Notes: generated by a model from the letters alone, not told the origin. A stretch of 64,000 bases of DNA from Martinezella tropici (GCF_008370325.1 NZ_VNIP01000011.1:248001-312000), one strand, 5' to 3'; shown: positions 8,340-17,943, counted from the stretch's first letter. Numbers and translations are program-made.

Positions 8340-9295
8340 CCGAGATACTGCGCACGCCTTATCCGGAAATCGAGCCCTATGCTTCCGGCCATCTCGATGT
8401 CGGAGACGGTCATGTGATCTATTGGGAACGCGTGGGAACGCCAGGCGCCAAGCCCGCCGTCTTCCTGCATGGCGGCCCTGGCGGCGGCATCTCGCCGAGC
8501 CACCGCCGCGTGTTCGATCCGGCGTTTTACGATGTGACCCTGTTCGACCAGCGCGGCTGCGGGCGCTCGACGCCGCATGCCGGCCTGGAAGCCAACACCA
8601 CCTGGCATCTGGTCGATGATATCGAGCGGCTGCGGGAAATGGCCGGTGCCGAGAAATGGCTGGTTTTCGGCGGCTCCTGGGGTTCGACGCTGGCGCTCGC
8701 CTATTCCGAAACGCATCCGGAGCGGGTTTCCGAACTGGTCGTGCGTGGCATCTACACGCTGACGAGAGCCGAGCTCGACTGGTATTATCAGTTCGGCGTC
8801 TCGGAGATGTTCCCCGACAAATGGGAGCGCTTCATCGCCCCTATCCCGCCGGAAGAGCGGCATGAGATGATGGCCGCCTACCATCGGCTGCTGACGCATC
8901 CCGACAAGGCCGCCCGCCTGGAGGCCGCCAAGGCATGGTCGATCTGGGAAGGCGAGACGATCACTCTCCTGCCGGAGCCCACCGTCAGCGCCCAGTTCGA
9001 GGATGCGGAATATGCGCATGCCTTCGCGCGCATCGAGAACCACTTCTTCGTCAATGCCGGCTGGCTTGAAGAGGGCCAGCTGCTGCGCGACGCTTACAAG
9101 CTGAAGGACATTCCCGGCGTCATCGTTCATGGACGCTACGACATGCCCTGCCCGGCACGCTATGCCTGGGCATTGCACAAGGCCTGGCCGAAAGCGGAGT
9201 TTCATCTGATCGAGGGCGCGGGCCATGCCTCGTCGGAACCGGGTATTCTCGACCAACTGATCCGCGCAACGGACAAGTTTGCTGGGAAAGCATAG
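8336..9295 (+). CDS. pip: Proline iminopeptidase
   Basis: This 319-residue alpha/beta hydrolase of peptidase family S33 releases N-terminal proline from peptides. HGGPGG (residues 45-50) forms the oxyanion region, and Ser114 in GGSWGS is the nucleophile. An Asp in HGRYDMPCP and a His in GAGHASSEPG complete the triad. The YDMPCP and HGGPGGG motifs are typical of Pip rather than general esterases. The start overlaps the third GFA gene by ATGA, so it is probably the last gene of that array. A repeat hairpin follows the stop. Confidence 0.93.
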   Translation: MTEILRTPYPEIEPYASGHLDVGDGHVIYWERVGTPGAKPAVFLHGGPGGGISPSHRRVFDPAFYDVTLFDQRGCGRSTPHAGLEANTTWHLVDDIERLREMAGAEKWLVFGGSWGSTLALAYSETHPERVSELVVRGIYTLTRAELDWYYQFGVSEMFPDKWERFIAPIPPEERHEMMAAYHRLLTHPDKAARLEAAKAWSIWEGETITLLPEPTVSAQFEDAEYAHAFARIENHFFVNAGWLEEGQLLRDAYKLKDIPGVIVHGRYDMPCPARYAWALHKAWPKAEFHLIEGAGHASSEPGILDQLIRATDKFAGKA

Positions 9296-9308
9296 GCCAA
9301 GCAAAGCC

Positions 9309-9336
9309 CCTTCGCCCCGTGTAAACGGGGAGAAGG
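9309..9336 (+). terminator. Repeat-type hairpin after pip
   Basis: The hairpin pairs CCTTC-CCCCG with CGGGG-GAAGG around a TGTAAA loop, with one G/A mismatch. Together with the GGATGAGGGCA that follows near 9377-9387, it resembles a dispersed rhizobial intergenic repeat. It probably ends the DUF559-to-pip transcript. Confidence 0.6.
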
Positions 9337-9423
9337 TGGACTCGAACGGTTTAGCAAAGCGAAACCGAAAGAGGACGGATGAGGGCACCCCAGGATCAAA
9401 ACCGGTTCGCCGGAGGAAACAGT

Positions 9424-11040
9424 ATGACACGCGAAAAAATCTATCTCTTCGACACGACGCTCCGCGACGGGCAGCAGACCCCCGGCATCGATTTCTCGGT
9501 CGAGGACAAGATTGCCATCGCGACCATGCTGGATGAATTCGGCCTGGATTATATCGAAGGTGGCTATCCTGGCGCCAACCCGACCGATACCGCTTTCTTC
9601 AACGAGAAACGCACGAATTCCGCCTCCTTCGTCGCCTTCGGCATGACGAAACGCGCCGGCGTCTCTGCCTCCAATGATCCGGGCCTCGCCAGCCTCCTGC
9701 AGGCGAAGTCCGATGCGATCTGCTTCGTGGCCAAGAGCTGGGACTACCATGTCAAAGTGGCGCTCGGCTGTACCAACGAGGAAAATCTCGAGAGCATCGC
9801 CGAGAGCGTCAAGGCGGCCGTCAACGCCGGCAAGGAAGCTCTGGTCGATTGCGAGCATTTCTTCGACGGTTATAAGGCCAATCCGAGCTATGCGCTTGCC
9901 TGCGCGAAGACGGCCTATGACGCCGGAGCGCGCTGGGTCGTCCTCTGCGACACCAATGGCGGCACACAGCCGCCAGAGATCCGCGCCATCGTCGAGGCCG
10001 TCATCGCTTGCGGCGTTCCCGGCCACTGTCTTGGCATCCATGCCCATAACGACACCGGACAAGCGGTTGCCAATTCGCTTGCGGCGATCGAAGCCGGCGT
10101 CCGCCAGATCCAGGGCACCTTGAATGGCATCGGCGAGCGCTGCGGCAATGCCAACCTGATCACGCTGATCCCGACGCTGGCGCTGAAGAGAGCCTATAGC
10201 GAGCGTTTCGAAACCACGATCGATGCGGAGCGGCTCGTCGGGCTGACCCGCCTTTCGCACGCCTTCGACGAACTGCTCAATCGCTCCCCGGACCATCAAT
10301 CGCCCTATGTCGGCGCATCCGCCTTCGCGACCAAAGCGGGCATCCACGCTTCGGCGCTGCTGAAGGATCCGCGCACCTACGAGCATGTGCCGCCGGAAAG
10401 CGTCGGCAACTTCCGCAAGGTCATGGTATCCGATCAGGGGGGCAAGTCGAACTTCATCAACGCCCTGAAGCGGCGCGGCATCGAGGTCGGCAAGGACGAC
10501 CCGAAGCTCGACCGGCTGATCCAGATCGTCAAGGAGCGCGAAGCGACGGGCTATGCTTACGAAGGAGCCGATGCAAGCTTCGAGCTGCTGGCGCGCCGCA
10601 CGCTCGGCACCATCCCGGAATTCTTCGCGATCGACGGATTCCGCGTCATGGTCGAGCGCCGCTTCGATTCCCACGGCCGGGTAAAGATCGTCTCGGAAGC
10701 GGTGGTCAAGGTCATCATCGACGGCGAGATCATCATGTCGGTGGCCGAGGGCGACGGCCCGGTCAACGCGCTCGACCTGGCACTGCGCAAGAATTTCGGC
10801 AAGTACCAGCATGAGATCGACGATCTGGAGCTGGCCGATTTCAAGGTGCGTATCCTCAATGGCGGCACGGGAGCCATAACCCGCGTTCTGATCGAATCCA
10901 CCGACAGCAGCGGCGTGCGCTGGTGGACGGTCGGCGTGTCCGAAAACATCATCGACGCCTCATTCCAGGCGCTGATGGATTCCGTCATCTACAAGCTGAT
11001 GAAGAACCGGCATATGGCTGGCAGAATAGCGGCGGAGTGA
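9424..11040 (+). CDS. cimA: (R)-citramalate synthase
   Basis: This enzyme condenses pyruvate with acetyl-CoA to citramalate, opening a threonine-independent route to isoleucine. The 538-residue product has the HMGL-like barrel with FDTTLRDGQQTPG at residues 9-21 and HAHNDTGQAVAN near 206. The C-terminal ~140 residues match the LeuA-type allosteric domain, which in this family binds isoleucine or leucine. Length and YIEGGYPGANPTD fit citramalate synthase (TIGR00977) better than 2-isopropylmalate synthase. ATG 9424 follows GGAGGAAAC and is preferred over an in-frame start 45 bases upstream. Confidence 0.92.
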   Translation: MTREKIYLFDTTLRDGQQTPGIDFSVEDKIAIATMLDEFGLDYIEGGYPGANPTDTAFFNEKRTNSASFVAFGMTKRAGVSASNDPGLASLLQAKSDAICFVAKSWDYHVKVALGCTNEENLESIAESVKAAVNAGKEALVDCEHFFDGYKANPSYALACAKTAYDAGARWVVLCDTNGGTQPPEIRAIVEAVIACGVPGHCLGIHAHNDTGQAVANSLAAIEAGVRQIQGTLNGIGERCGNANLITLIPTLALKRAYSERFETTIDAERLVGLTRLSHAFDELLNRSPDHQSPYVGASAFATKAGIHASALLKDPRTYEHVPPESVGNFRKVMVSDQGGKSNFINALKRRGIEVGKDDPKLDRLIQIVKEREATGYAYEGADASFELLARRTLGTIPEFFAIDGFRVMVERRFDSHGRVKIVSEAVVKVIIDGEIIMSVAEGDGPVNALDLALRKNFGKYQHEIDDLELADFKVRILNGGTGAITRVLIESTDSSGVRWWTVGVSENIIDASFQALMDSVIYKLMKNRHMAGRIAAE

Positions 11041-11148
11041 TCCGCCGCTCATCAAAAAGCTTGACGATGTCGTCAAGGAAATGAATTGGCCACACAGCAT
11101 GCGTTGGAGTAATCCCGTCTCAAATAATAGTGAAAGACGGGAAAATTC

Positions 11149-12060
11149 ATGGCAACCGATGCGGTCCAAGCGGAAATCAAGAACAGCGACAGCGCCCGGG
11201 GTTTCGGCTTCGCGCTGACGGCCTACCTCGTCTGGAGCGTCCTGCCGCTCTATATGAAGGCGCTGGCGCATATCCCGGCTTTCGAGGTCATCGCCCATCG
11301 CATCGTCTGGTCGGTTCCCGTCGCCGGCATCGTGCTACTGGCGCTGGGACGCCTGGGTGATGTGAAGGCGGCGTTTCGCAATCCGCGGACAATCGCCATG
11401 GCGTCGCTGACGGCGACGCTCGTCACCATCAACTGGGGAACCTATGTCTGGGCGATCGGCGCCGGACATTCGCTCGACGCTGCCCTTGGCTATTTCATCA
11501 ATCCGCTGTTCAGCATCGCGCTCGGTGCCATCCTGCTCAAGGAAAAGCTGGCACCGACGCAGATCGTCGCGATCGGCCTGGCGGCGATAGCCGTCATCAT
11601 CCTGACCATCAAGGCCGGCACCCTGCCCTGGGTCGCGCTGTCGCTGACCTTTTCCTGGGGCTTTTACGCCTTTTTCCGCAAGACGCTGCCCGTCGGTGCC
11701 AATCAGGGGTTCTTCATCGAGGTGCTGCTGCTCTGCATTCCGGCAACGCTTTACATTTTCTATCTGGAAGCACGCGGCGAAGGCCATTTCTACCAGACAG
11801 GCCTGGCGGACACCGCACTTCTGCTGGGCTGCGGGCTGGTAACGGCGCTGCCGCTGATGATCTTCGCCAACGGTGCGAAGCTTCTGAGGATGTCGACGAT
11901 CGGCATCATGCAGTACATCGTACCGACGATGGTTTTTCTGATTGCCGTCTTCCTGTTCAAGGAACCCTTCGGCACAACGCAGCTCATCGCATTCTCGCTC
12001 ATCTGGGCCGGTCTCATACTCTATAGCTGGTCGATGCTGCGTCAGAGCAGAGGCCGCTAA
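11149..12060 (+). CDS. rarD: EamA family transporter RarD
   Basis: This is a 303-residue inner-membrane protein with about ten hydrophobic segments. The N-terminal region FALTAYLVWSVLPLYMKAL and the later NWGTYVWAIGAGHSLDAALG are characteristic of RarD (drug/metabolite transporter superfamily). RarD-type proteins are annotated as permeases, but their substrate is not established. It is a single gene, convergent with the LOG-family gene, with only 28 bases between the two stops. Confidence 0.93.
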   Translation: MATDAVQAEIKNSDSARGFGFALTAYLVWSVLPLYMKALAHIPAFEVIAHRIVWSVPVAGIVLLALGRLGDVKAAFRNPRTIAMASLTATLVTINWGTYVWAIGAGHSLDAALGYFINPLFSIALGAILLKEKLAPTQIVAIGLAAIAVIILTIKAGTLPWVALSLTFSWGFYAFFRKTLPVGANQGFFIEVLLLCIPATLYIFYLEARGEGHFYQTGLADTALLLGCGLVTALPLMIFANGAKLLRMSTIGIMQYIVPTMVFLIAVFLFKEPFGTTQLIAFSLIWAGLILYSWSMLRQSRGR

Positions 12061-12088
12061 CGGTGCTATATGGTTAGCAAATCACGAA

Positions 12089-12712
12089 TCAGAGCTTGGA
12101 AATAACGGCCTCTTCACCGCCGCGGTCGCCATGCGTCTCGGCGGCGTGCTTTCGGATGGCCGGGACGATATCGGCGATCTTGTCGATGACCAGCGGCTGG
12201 ACGCGGTGGGCGGTGTGGACGAAGCCCTCTTCCGTCATATGGCGGATAAGCTCCATCATCGGATCCCAGAAACCGTTGATATTGGCAAAGACCATCGGCT
12301 TTTCGTGACGGCCAAGCTGGCCCCAGGTCATGATCTCGACGATCTCTTCCAGCGTGCCGATACCGCCCGGCAATGCCACGAAGGCATCGGCACGCTCGAA
12401 CATGCCATGTTTGCGCGCATGCATATCAGGGGTTATGATGAGTTCGTCGAGCTGACCGAGCGAATGGCGCGTCGCTTCCATGTCGACGAGGAATTCCGGG
12501 ATGATGCCGGTGACCTGACCGCCATGCGACAGGACACCGCTTGCGACGGCGCCCATGATGCCTTTCGTTCCGCCGCCATAGATCAGGCGCAGGCCGTTTT
12601 CGGCAATGCTTTTGCCCAGCTCGCGGCCGGCAGCCATATGGGAGGGATCTCGCCCCGGCCGTGAGCCGCAATAAACGCAAATGGATCTAATTGGCGCAGA
12701 ATCGTCAGTCAT
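12089..12712 (-). CDS. LOG family protein (TIGR00730)
   Basis: This 207-residue Rossmann-fold protein has SICVYCGSRPG at the N-terminus, GGGTKGIMG in the middle and the signature PGGIGTLEE. The family includes cytokinin riboside 5'-monophosphate phosphoribohydrolases (LONELY GUY). In bacteria these are nucleotide 5'-monophosphate nucleosidases, so cytokinin release is possible but not shown here. ATG at 12712 gives MTDDSAPIRS and is preferred over a TTG four codons upstream. The gene is divergent from the LysM gene, with a shared 152-bp upstream region. Confidence 0.92.
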   Translation of the reverse strand: MTDDSAPIRSICVYCGSRPGRDPSHMAAGRELGKSIAENGLRLIYGGGTKGIMGAVASGVLSHGGQVTGIIPEFLVDMEATRHSLGQLDELIITPDMHARKHGMFERADAFVALPGGIGTLEEIVEIMTWGQLGRHEKPMVFANINGFWDPMMELIRHMTEEGFVHTAHRVQPLVIDKIADIVPAIRKHAAETHGDRGGEEAVISKL

Positions 12713-12864
12713 GGTTCCAAACAACTATGCTGCAGATGCTCAGTCAAGATTTTTCAAAGGAAAACTTGTGTCGGGACATGCGAAAATGGCTGAGAAAGCT
12801 TGTAAAAGCAGGCGAAATCGCTAGCAATTTTAGGAGTTGCGACGACTTCGCCGCGTGGAGATGA

Positions 12865-14916
12865 ATGATGATGAAGAACCGTGCCGGTTGGCTGGCTCTG
12901 TTGGTGTTGGCAATTGCGACCCTGTTGATGGTCTTTTTCGTGATGCCACGCATCAACGGCGACAAGAACCCGATCGGCAGCGCCGTCAATCAGGCCGGCG
13001 ACGCGGTGAAGAATACGATCGAGGAAAACGCGCAGAAGGCCGGTGAGGCCGCGAACAAGGCCACGCAGAATGCCGCATCGAGCGCCGTCAACACCGCGGA
13101 TCTTGCCAAGAAGCTCACCGACCTGACGGGGGCTGCCACGGCCTCGCTTACCGATCTCAAGGCACTGTTCAAGGATGGCGCCACCCCGGCCCAGGACGTC
13201 TTTGCTGCTGCAAAGACGAAGGCGATCACCGCGCTGCAGTCGATTGTCGGTTTTTCCCTTCCGCAAGGCATCGACGCGACAACGACGGGGCTCATCAAGA
13301 AGGTACAGGACGGGGCGGCCAAGGCGCTCGCTATCACCCAATCTCTCTCCGACAACGCAGCCGAAGCCGGCGGCGCAATCGACAAGGCAATGGCGGCACT
13401 GACCGGCCAGACAGCACCCGGGACAGACGCGGCTGCAAAATCTGGGGTACCGTCATTCGACGTGCTGCGTGTGGAGCCGGATGGTTCCACCGTTATTGCC
13501 GGCTCGGCCGAGCCGAACGCGAAACTGGAGATCGTCGACGGGGAAAAAGTGGTCACCACGACCAATGTCGGTCCCAGTGGCGATTTTGTCGCCGTCCTCG
13601 ACAACCCGCTGCCGCCCGGCGACCATGAGTTGATGCTGCGTGCCACAGGCAAGGATGGCAAGGTTGCCACCTCCGAGGAAGTCGCAACCGTCTCCGTGCC
13701 GAAGGACGATTCGACACAGCTTCTCGCCATGGTCTCCAAGCCGGGCGCCGCAAGCCGCATCATCACCGCTCCCTCGGTCAAGCAAGGTCGCGTGACATCG
13801 GCCGAGCAGAATACGCCGGCTGCGCAGCCGCAGACCAAGGCAACGGACGGTGCTACGACGACGACAGATGCCAAGCCGCAGCAGGACGGCGCAGTTGTCG
13901 CATCCGCCAATCCCGCGGCCGGCACGACAGCGCCGCCGACGGCTGCAGGCCCGGACGTCGTGGTCAACGCCGTCGAAATCGAAAACGACCATATCTTCGT
14001 TGCCGGCAGCGCGAAGCCGTACGCCAAGGTGCGCGCCTATGCCGACGATAAGCTCATCGGCGAGAATGTTGCGGAAGCAGACGGCCATTTCGTCGTCGAC
14101 GGACCGATGCCGCTTGCCGTTGGCGACCACAAGATCCGCGTCGACGTGCTCGGCGGAGCGGGCAAGGTCATCGTTCGCGCCAGTGTCAACTTCACGCGGC
14201 CGGAAGGCAACCAGGTAACGGTGGCGGCCCAGACGCCGGCTGCTGCCAATGGTCAGGGCCAAGCGCCCGCCAAGAGCATGGTACCGCTCGACGAAGGCGA
14301 ACTCGCCAAGCTCAAAGAAGGCGCCGGCAAGGCCTTCGCACTGCTCAAGGGCCTGTTTACCGACGGCAAGCAGCCAAATGTGGAACAGCTCGCCGCGGCT
14401 CGCTCCGGCACGGAAATCGCCCTGAAATCGCTTTCGGAATTTCGTCCGTCCATCAATGCCACCGCAGACCTGAAGACGGCCGCGGCCGACACCGCGAGGT
14501 CTGCGGCCAAGGCACTGGGCGCATTGGAGCTTCTGCCGAAGGATGCGAAATCGGTCGGCGCGGCGCTGCCGGGCCTTGAACAGCTTGTAGCAGCCGTTAC
14601 CGCTCCCGCTCAGACGCCACCGGCACAGCCGAACGTGGAGGTTTCTTCCAGCGAAAGCGGCCCGAAAACACTGGAACAGGCACCGCTTTCGCAGGACACC
14701 AATGCCGTCATCATCCGTCGCGGAGATACGCTCTGGCAGATCTCCCGCCGCATCTATGGTGCCGGCGTACGCTATACGACCATCTATCTGGCGAACGAGG
14801 AAAAGATCAACAATCCGGACCGAATCCTGCCCGGCCAGGTCTTCGGGCTACCGAAGGATGCACTGCCGAATGCCGAGGAGCTTCATCGCAAGCGGCTGTC
14901 CGGCGAACATCTCTAG
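12865..14916 (+). CDS. LysM domain envelope protein with duplicated Ig-like modules
   Basis: The 683-residue protein has a single N-terminal membrane segment (about residues 7-27) and a C-terminal LysM peptidoglycan-binding domain (about 613-662, IRRGDTLWQISRRIYG). Between them lies an Ala/Lys-rich helical region (about 75-165), an Ig-like module (about 198-280), a low-complexity Thr/Ala/Gln linker, a second Ig-like module (about 363-450) and a second helical region (about 475-575). The two helical regions are alike: KALFKDGATP aligns with KGLFTDGKQP. Three ATGs are in tandem (12865, 12868, 12871) after GGAG; the exact start is uncertain. The protein probably bridges inner membrane and peptidoglycan. 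A terminator follows. Confidence 0.88.
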   Translation: MMMKNRAGWLALLVLAIATLLMVFFVMPRINGDKNPIGSAVNQAGDAVKNTIEENAQKAGEAANKATQNAASSAVNTADLAKKLTDLTGAATASLTDLKALFKDGATPAQDVFAAAKTKAITALQSIVGFSLPQGIDATTTGLIKKVQDGAAKALAITQSLSDNAAEAGGAIDKAMAALTGQTAPGTDAAAKSGVPSFDVLRVEPDGSTVIAGSAEPNAKLEIVDGEKVVTTTNVGPSGDFVAVLDNPLPPGDHELMLRATGKDGKVATSEEVATVSVPKDDSTQLLAMVSKPGAASRIITAPSVKQGRVTSAEQNTPAAQPQTKATDGATTTTDAKPQQDGAVVASANPAAGTTAPPTAAGPDVVVNAVEIENDHIFVAGSAKPYAKVRAYADDKLIGENVAEADGHFVVDGPMPLAVGDHKIRVDVLGGAGKVIVRASVNFTRPEGNQVTVAAQTPAAANGQGQAPAKSMVPLDEGELAKLKEGAGKAFALLKGLFTDGKQPNVEQLAAARSGTEIALKSLSEFRPSINATADLKTAAADTARSAAKALGALELLPKDAKSVGAALPGLEQLVAAVTAPAQTPPAQPNVEVSSSESGPKTLEQAPLSQDTNAVIIRRGDTLWQISRRIYGAGVRYTTIYLANEEKINNPDRILPGQVFGLPKDALPNAEELHRKRLSGEHL

Positions 14917-14937
14917 GTCATCCAGCGGAACCATCGT

Positions 14938-14973
14938 CATCGGCCAAGCGCCTCCCGCGCCTGGCCGATGCTT
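14938..14973 (+). terminator. Terminator after the LysM gene
   Basis: A perfect 9-bp outer stem (CATCGGCCA, 14938-14946, and TGGCCGATG, 14962-14970) is extended by a 4-bp inner stem after one mismatch and followed by CTTTAAT. It lies 22 bases past the stop codon. Confidence 0.75.
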
Positions 14974-15116
14974 TAATGCGTCATAAAAATAGTGTAAGCG
15001 TCGCGCGACCTTCATCGCCTTCGCCGAACGGCCTTACCCCCGCATGCGAAGGTTTCACAGCCAGCCGCGCAATGGTTGCCGCGCCAGGCTGTTCCAATCA
15101 TTCGCCGGAGACGGGC

Positions 15117-17003
15117 ATGGCTGACCGCAATAAAACAATATCGGCGGATTCCAGCAATCCGATGAACACGATCGTCAATCTCTGGCCCTATATGTGGCCG
15201 AGCGGGCGGATGGATCTGAAGATGCGCGTCGTCTGGGCGACGGTCTTCCTGTTGGTCTCCAAATTCTTCCTGCTGCTGGTTCCCTATTTCTTCAAATGGT
15301 CCGTCGATGCGCTGAACCGCAAGCTCGACATGCAGGGCATCCTGCCGGCCTTCATGGTCGGCGCCATCGCTTTGATCGTTGCCACCAACCTGACGCGCCT
15401 GATCCAGCTCGGCCTCAACCAGTTGCGCGACGCGCTGTTTGCGAGCGTCGGCCAGTATGCGGTGCGCCAGCTCGCCTACAAGACATTCGTCCACATGCAC
15501 GAACTGTCGCTGCGCTTCCATCTGGAGCGAAAGACCGGCGGCCTCTCGCGCATCATCGAACGCGGCACAAAAGGCATCGAGACCATTGTGCGCTTCACCA
15601 TCCTCAACACGTTCCCGACCTTCATCGAGTTCCTGCTGACGGCCATCATCTTCTGGCGCGGCTACGGCTTCTCCTATCTCGCCGTGACGGCGGTGACCGT
15701 CTGGCTCTACATCTGGTTCACCGTAAGGGCGAGCGACTGGCGCATCTCCATCCGCCGGACGATGAACGACAGCGACACGGACGCCAATACGAAGGCGATC
15801 GATTCGCTCCTCAACTTCGAAACCGTCAAATATTTCGGCAACGAGGAGATGGAAGCCAGGCGCTTCGATCAGTCGATGGCGCGCTATGAGAAGGCCGCCA
15901 CCAGCGTCTGGACATCGCTCGGCTGGCTGAACTTCGGCCAGGGCGTGATCTTCGGCCTCGGCACCACCGTCATGTTGGTTATTTCCGGCTGGTCGGTTCT
16001 GAACGGTCACCAGACGGTCGGCGACTTCGTGTTCATCAATGCCATGCTGCTGCAGCTCTCGGTGCCACTGAATTTCATCGGCTTCGTCTATCGCGAGATA
16101 CGCCAAGGCCTGACCGATATCGAGGAGATGTTCGATCTGCTCGAAGTCAGGCCCGAGGTGGTCGATGCAGCCGGCGCCAAGGAACTCGTGATCGGCCATG
16201 GCGCGATCTCGTTCAAGGACGTGCATTTTGCCTATGATCCCGCAAGGCCGATCCTGAAGGGCATTTCCTTCGAGGTGCCCGCCGGCAAGACTGTCGCCGT
16301 GGTCGGGCCTTCGGGTGCCGGAAAATCGACGCTGTCGCGCCTGCTCTACCGCTTCTACGATGTGCAAAGCGGCTCAATCACAATCGATGGTCAGGACCTG
16401 CGCACCGTGACGCAGAAAAGCCTGCGCAAGGTCATCGGCATGGTGCCGCAGGATACCGTGCTCTTCAACGACACCATCGCCTACAACATCCGCTATGGAC
16501 GGCCGGGCGCGAGCGAGGCGGAGGTGACAGCGGCAGCCGAGATCGCCCAGATCGGCGAGTTCATCCGCAACCTGCCCGAAGGTTTCGATACGAAAGTCGG
16601 GGAGCGCGGCCTCAAGCTGTCGGGTGGCGAGAAACAGCGCGTCGCGATTGCCCGCACCATTCTCAAGGCGCCGCCGGTCCTGATCCTCGATGAGGCGACC
16701 TCGGCGCTCGACACGACGACAGAGCGCGAAATACAAGCCGCCCTCGACGTCGTCTCGAAGAACCGCACGACATTGGTCATCGCACACCGCCTTTCGACGG
16801 TGATCGGCGCGGACGAGATCATCGTGCTGAAAAACGGCATGATCGCCGAGCGCGGCACGCATGCGGATCTCCTGGCGCAGAATGGGCTCTATGCTTCCAT
16901 GTGGAACCGTCAGCGCGAGGCAACGCAGGCCGAGGAGCATCTGAAGCAGGTGCGCGAAAACGACGATCTCGGCGTTATCGACCGGCTGGCACCTGCAAGC
17001 TGA
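15117..17003 (+). CDS. Atm1-type ABC exporter (fused permease-ATPase)
   Basis: This 628-residue half-transporter has a type IV exporter membrane domain (about residues 40-340) followed by one ATPase domain. Walker A GPSGAGKST is near 397, the signature LSGGEKQ near 501, then Walker B VLILDEATS and the H-loop IAHRLST. The segment LNFGQGVIFGLG and the overall sequence fit the Atm1/ABCB7 group, whose bacterial members export glutathione conjugates and aid heavy-metal tolerance. I chose ATG 15117 (GGAG seven bases upstream) over an open extension to 14976 that runs through atypical sequence. Confidence 0.93.
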   Translation: MADRNKTISADSSNPMNTIVNLWPYMWPSGRMDLKMRVVWATVFLLVSKFFLLLVPYFFKWSVDALNRKLDMQGILPAFMVGAIALIVATNLTRLIQLGLNQLRDALFASVGQYAVRQLAYKTFVHMHELSLRFHLERKTGGLSRIIERGTKGIETIVRFTILNTFPTFIEFLLTAIIFWRGYGFSYLAVTAVTVWLYIWFTVRASDWRISIRRTMNDSDTDANTKAIDSLLNFETVKYFGNEEMEARRFDQSMARYEKAATSVWTSLGWLNFGQGVIFGLGTTVMLVISGWSVLNGHQTVGDFVFINAMLLQLSVPLNFIGFVYREIRQGLTDIEEMFDLLEVRPEVVDAAGAKELVIGHGAISFKDVHFAYDPARPILKGISFEVPAGKTVAVVGPSGAGKSTLSRLLYRFYDVQSGSITIDGQDLRTVTQKSLRKVIGMVPQDTVLFNDTIAYNIRYGRPGASEAEVTAAAEIAQIGEFIRNLPEGFDTKVGERGLKLSGGEKQRVAIARTILKAPPVLILDEATSALDTTTEREIQAALDVVSKNRTTLVIAHRLSTVIGADEIIVLKNGMIAERGTHADLLAQNGLYASMWNRQREATQAEEHLKQVRENDDLGVIDRLAPAS

Positions 17004-17132
17004 AGCAATCCCGCAAAGATTGCCACAAGCGGCTCCGGCGGGGAACGACACGCGAGTTATACACGGATCGTTGTCACGAGGCTGAGATGGCAGCTTGCTA
17101 GGTACGAGGGTCCTTTCAACGGAGCCCCCAAA

Positions 17133-17831
17133 ATGCGTACTTTTGCCAAAGCTTTAAGCCTGTTGCTCGTCGTCGGCCTCGCCTCGCCGGTTTTCGCCGA
17201 GGACGCCAAGCCGTTCGCCGATGCCAAGGAGATCAATCTCATCGATCTGTTGCCGCCGCCACCCGCCAATGATTCCGCGCGGATGAAGGCGGAGCTCGGC
17301 GAAATCCTGACGATCCAGGTGACCCGCACGCCGGAAATGGCGGCTCGCGCCGTGGCCGATGCCGAAGAGAACGTCTGGCGCTTTTCCGACGTCATCGACA
17401 ATCCGAAGTTCACCAAGGAAAACCTGCCGAAGTTCTCGGCCTTCTTCGATCGCGTCGTCGAGACCGAAGGCGCCGTCGTCGATCCAGCCAAGGATGTCTG
17501 GAAACGCCCGCGCCCGCATCTCTACAGCGATCTGGTCAAGCCGATCGTACCGCTCTCCAAGTCCGGCTCCTATCCATCCGGCCACGCCACGGTCGGCACG
17601 CTGATGGGCATCGTGCTTTCGAACATGGTGCCGCAGAAGCGCGCCGTCATCATGGCGCGTGCCTGGGAATATGGCCATAACCGCATCGTCGGCGGCATCC
17701 ACTATGCCTCCGACATCGAAGCCGCCCGTATTGCAGGCACGGTCATCGCCGAAACCATCATGACGCATGACGACTATAAGAGCGAATATGAAGGCGCCAA
17801 GGCGGAGCTACGCGCCGCCCTCGGGCTCTGA
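17133..17831 (+). CDS. PAP2 family class A acid phosphatase
   Basis: This 232-residue exported phosphatase has a signal peptide of about 22 residues ending ASPVFA. The three parts of the PAP2 signature are intact: K120-x6-R127-P128, PSGH at 148-151, and R184 ... H190 ... D194 in NRIVGGIHYASD. This pattern is that of bacterial class A non-specific acid phosphatases, vanadium-haloperoxidase fold, acting on phosphomonoesters in the periplasm. It is a single gene on the plus strand, followed by a repeat copy and a strong terminator. Confidence 0.93.
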   Translation: MRTFAKALSLLLVVGLASPVFAEDAKPFADAKEINLIDLLPPPPANDSARMKAELGEILTIQVTRTPEMAARAVADAEENVWRFSDVIDNPKFTKENLPKFSAFFDRVVETEGAVVDPAKDVWKRPRPHLYSDLVKPIVPLSKSGSYPSGHATVGTLMGIVLSNMVPQKRAVIMARAWEYGHNRIVGGIHYASDIEAARIAGTVIAETIMTHDDYKSEYEGAKAELRAALGL

Positions 17832-17897
17832 TTTCGGCTTGGAGCGGTTCAGCTTTCCACGGAAACTCTGAACCGCTCTATCTCTTTGTTGCCTGGC

Positions 17898-17943
17898 ATT
17901 TCCGGACGGAAAGGCGCGGCGCACTTTTCCTGGAATTGCTCTG
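17898..17943 (+). repeat. Dispersed rhizobial intergenic repeat, copy A
   Basis: The core reads TCCGGACGGAAA, then a variable GC-rich centre, then CACTTTTCCTGGAATTGCTC. Similar copies occur at 19005-19050 (same strand) and 60283-60326 (opposite strand). It is intergenic in all three places. Confidence 0.75.

Noticed and set aside
9202..10812. Long antisense frame over cimA and the end of pip
   Set aside because: The plus strand genes have complete catalytic motifs; the antisense product resembles no protein family.
15012..16367. Antisense frame of about 450 residues over the ABC exporter
   Set aside because: Composition is typical of a codon-bias shadow, with no start signal or domain.
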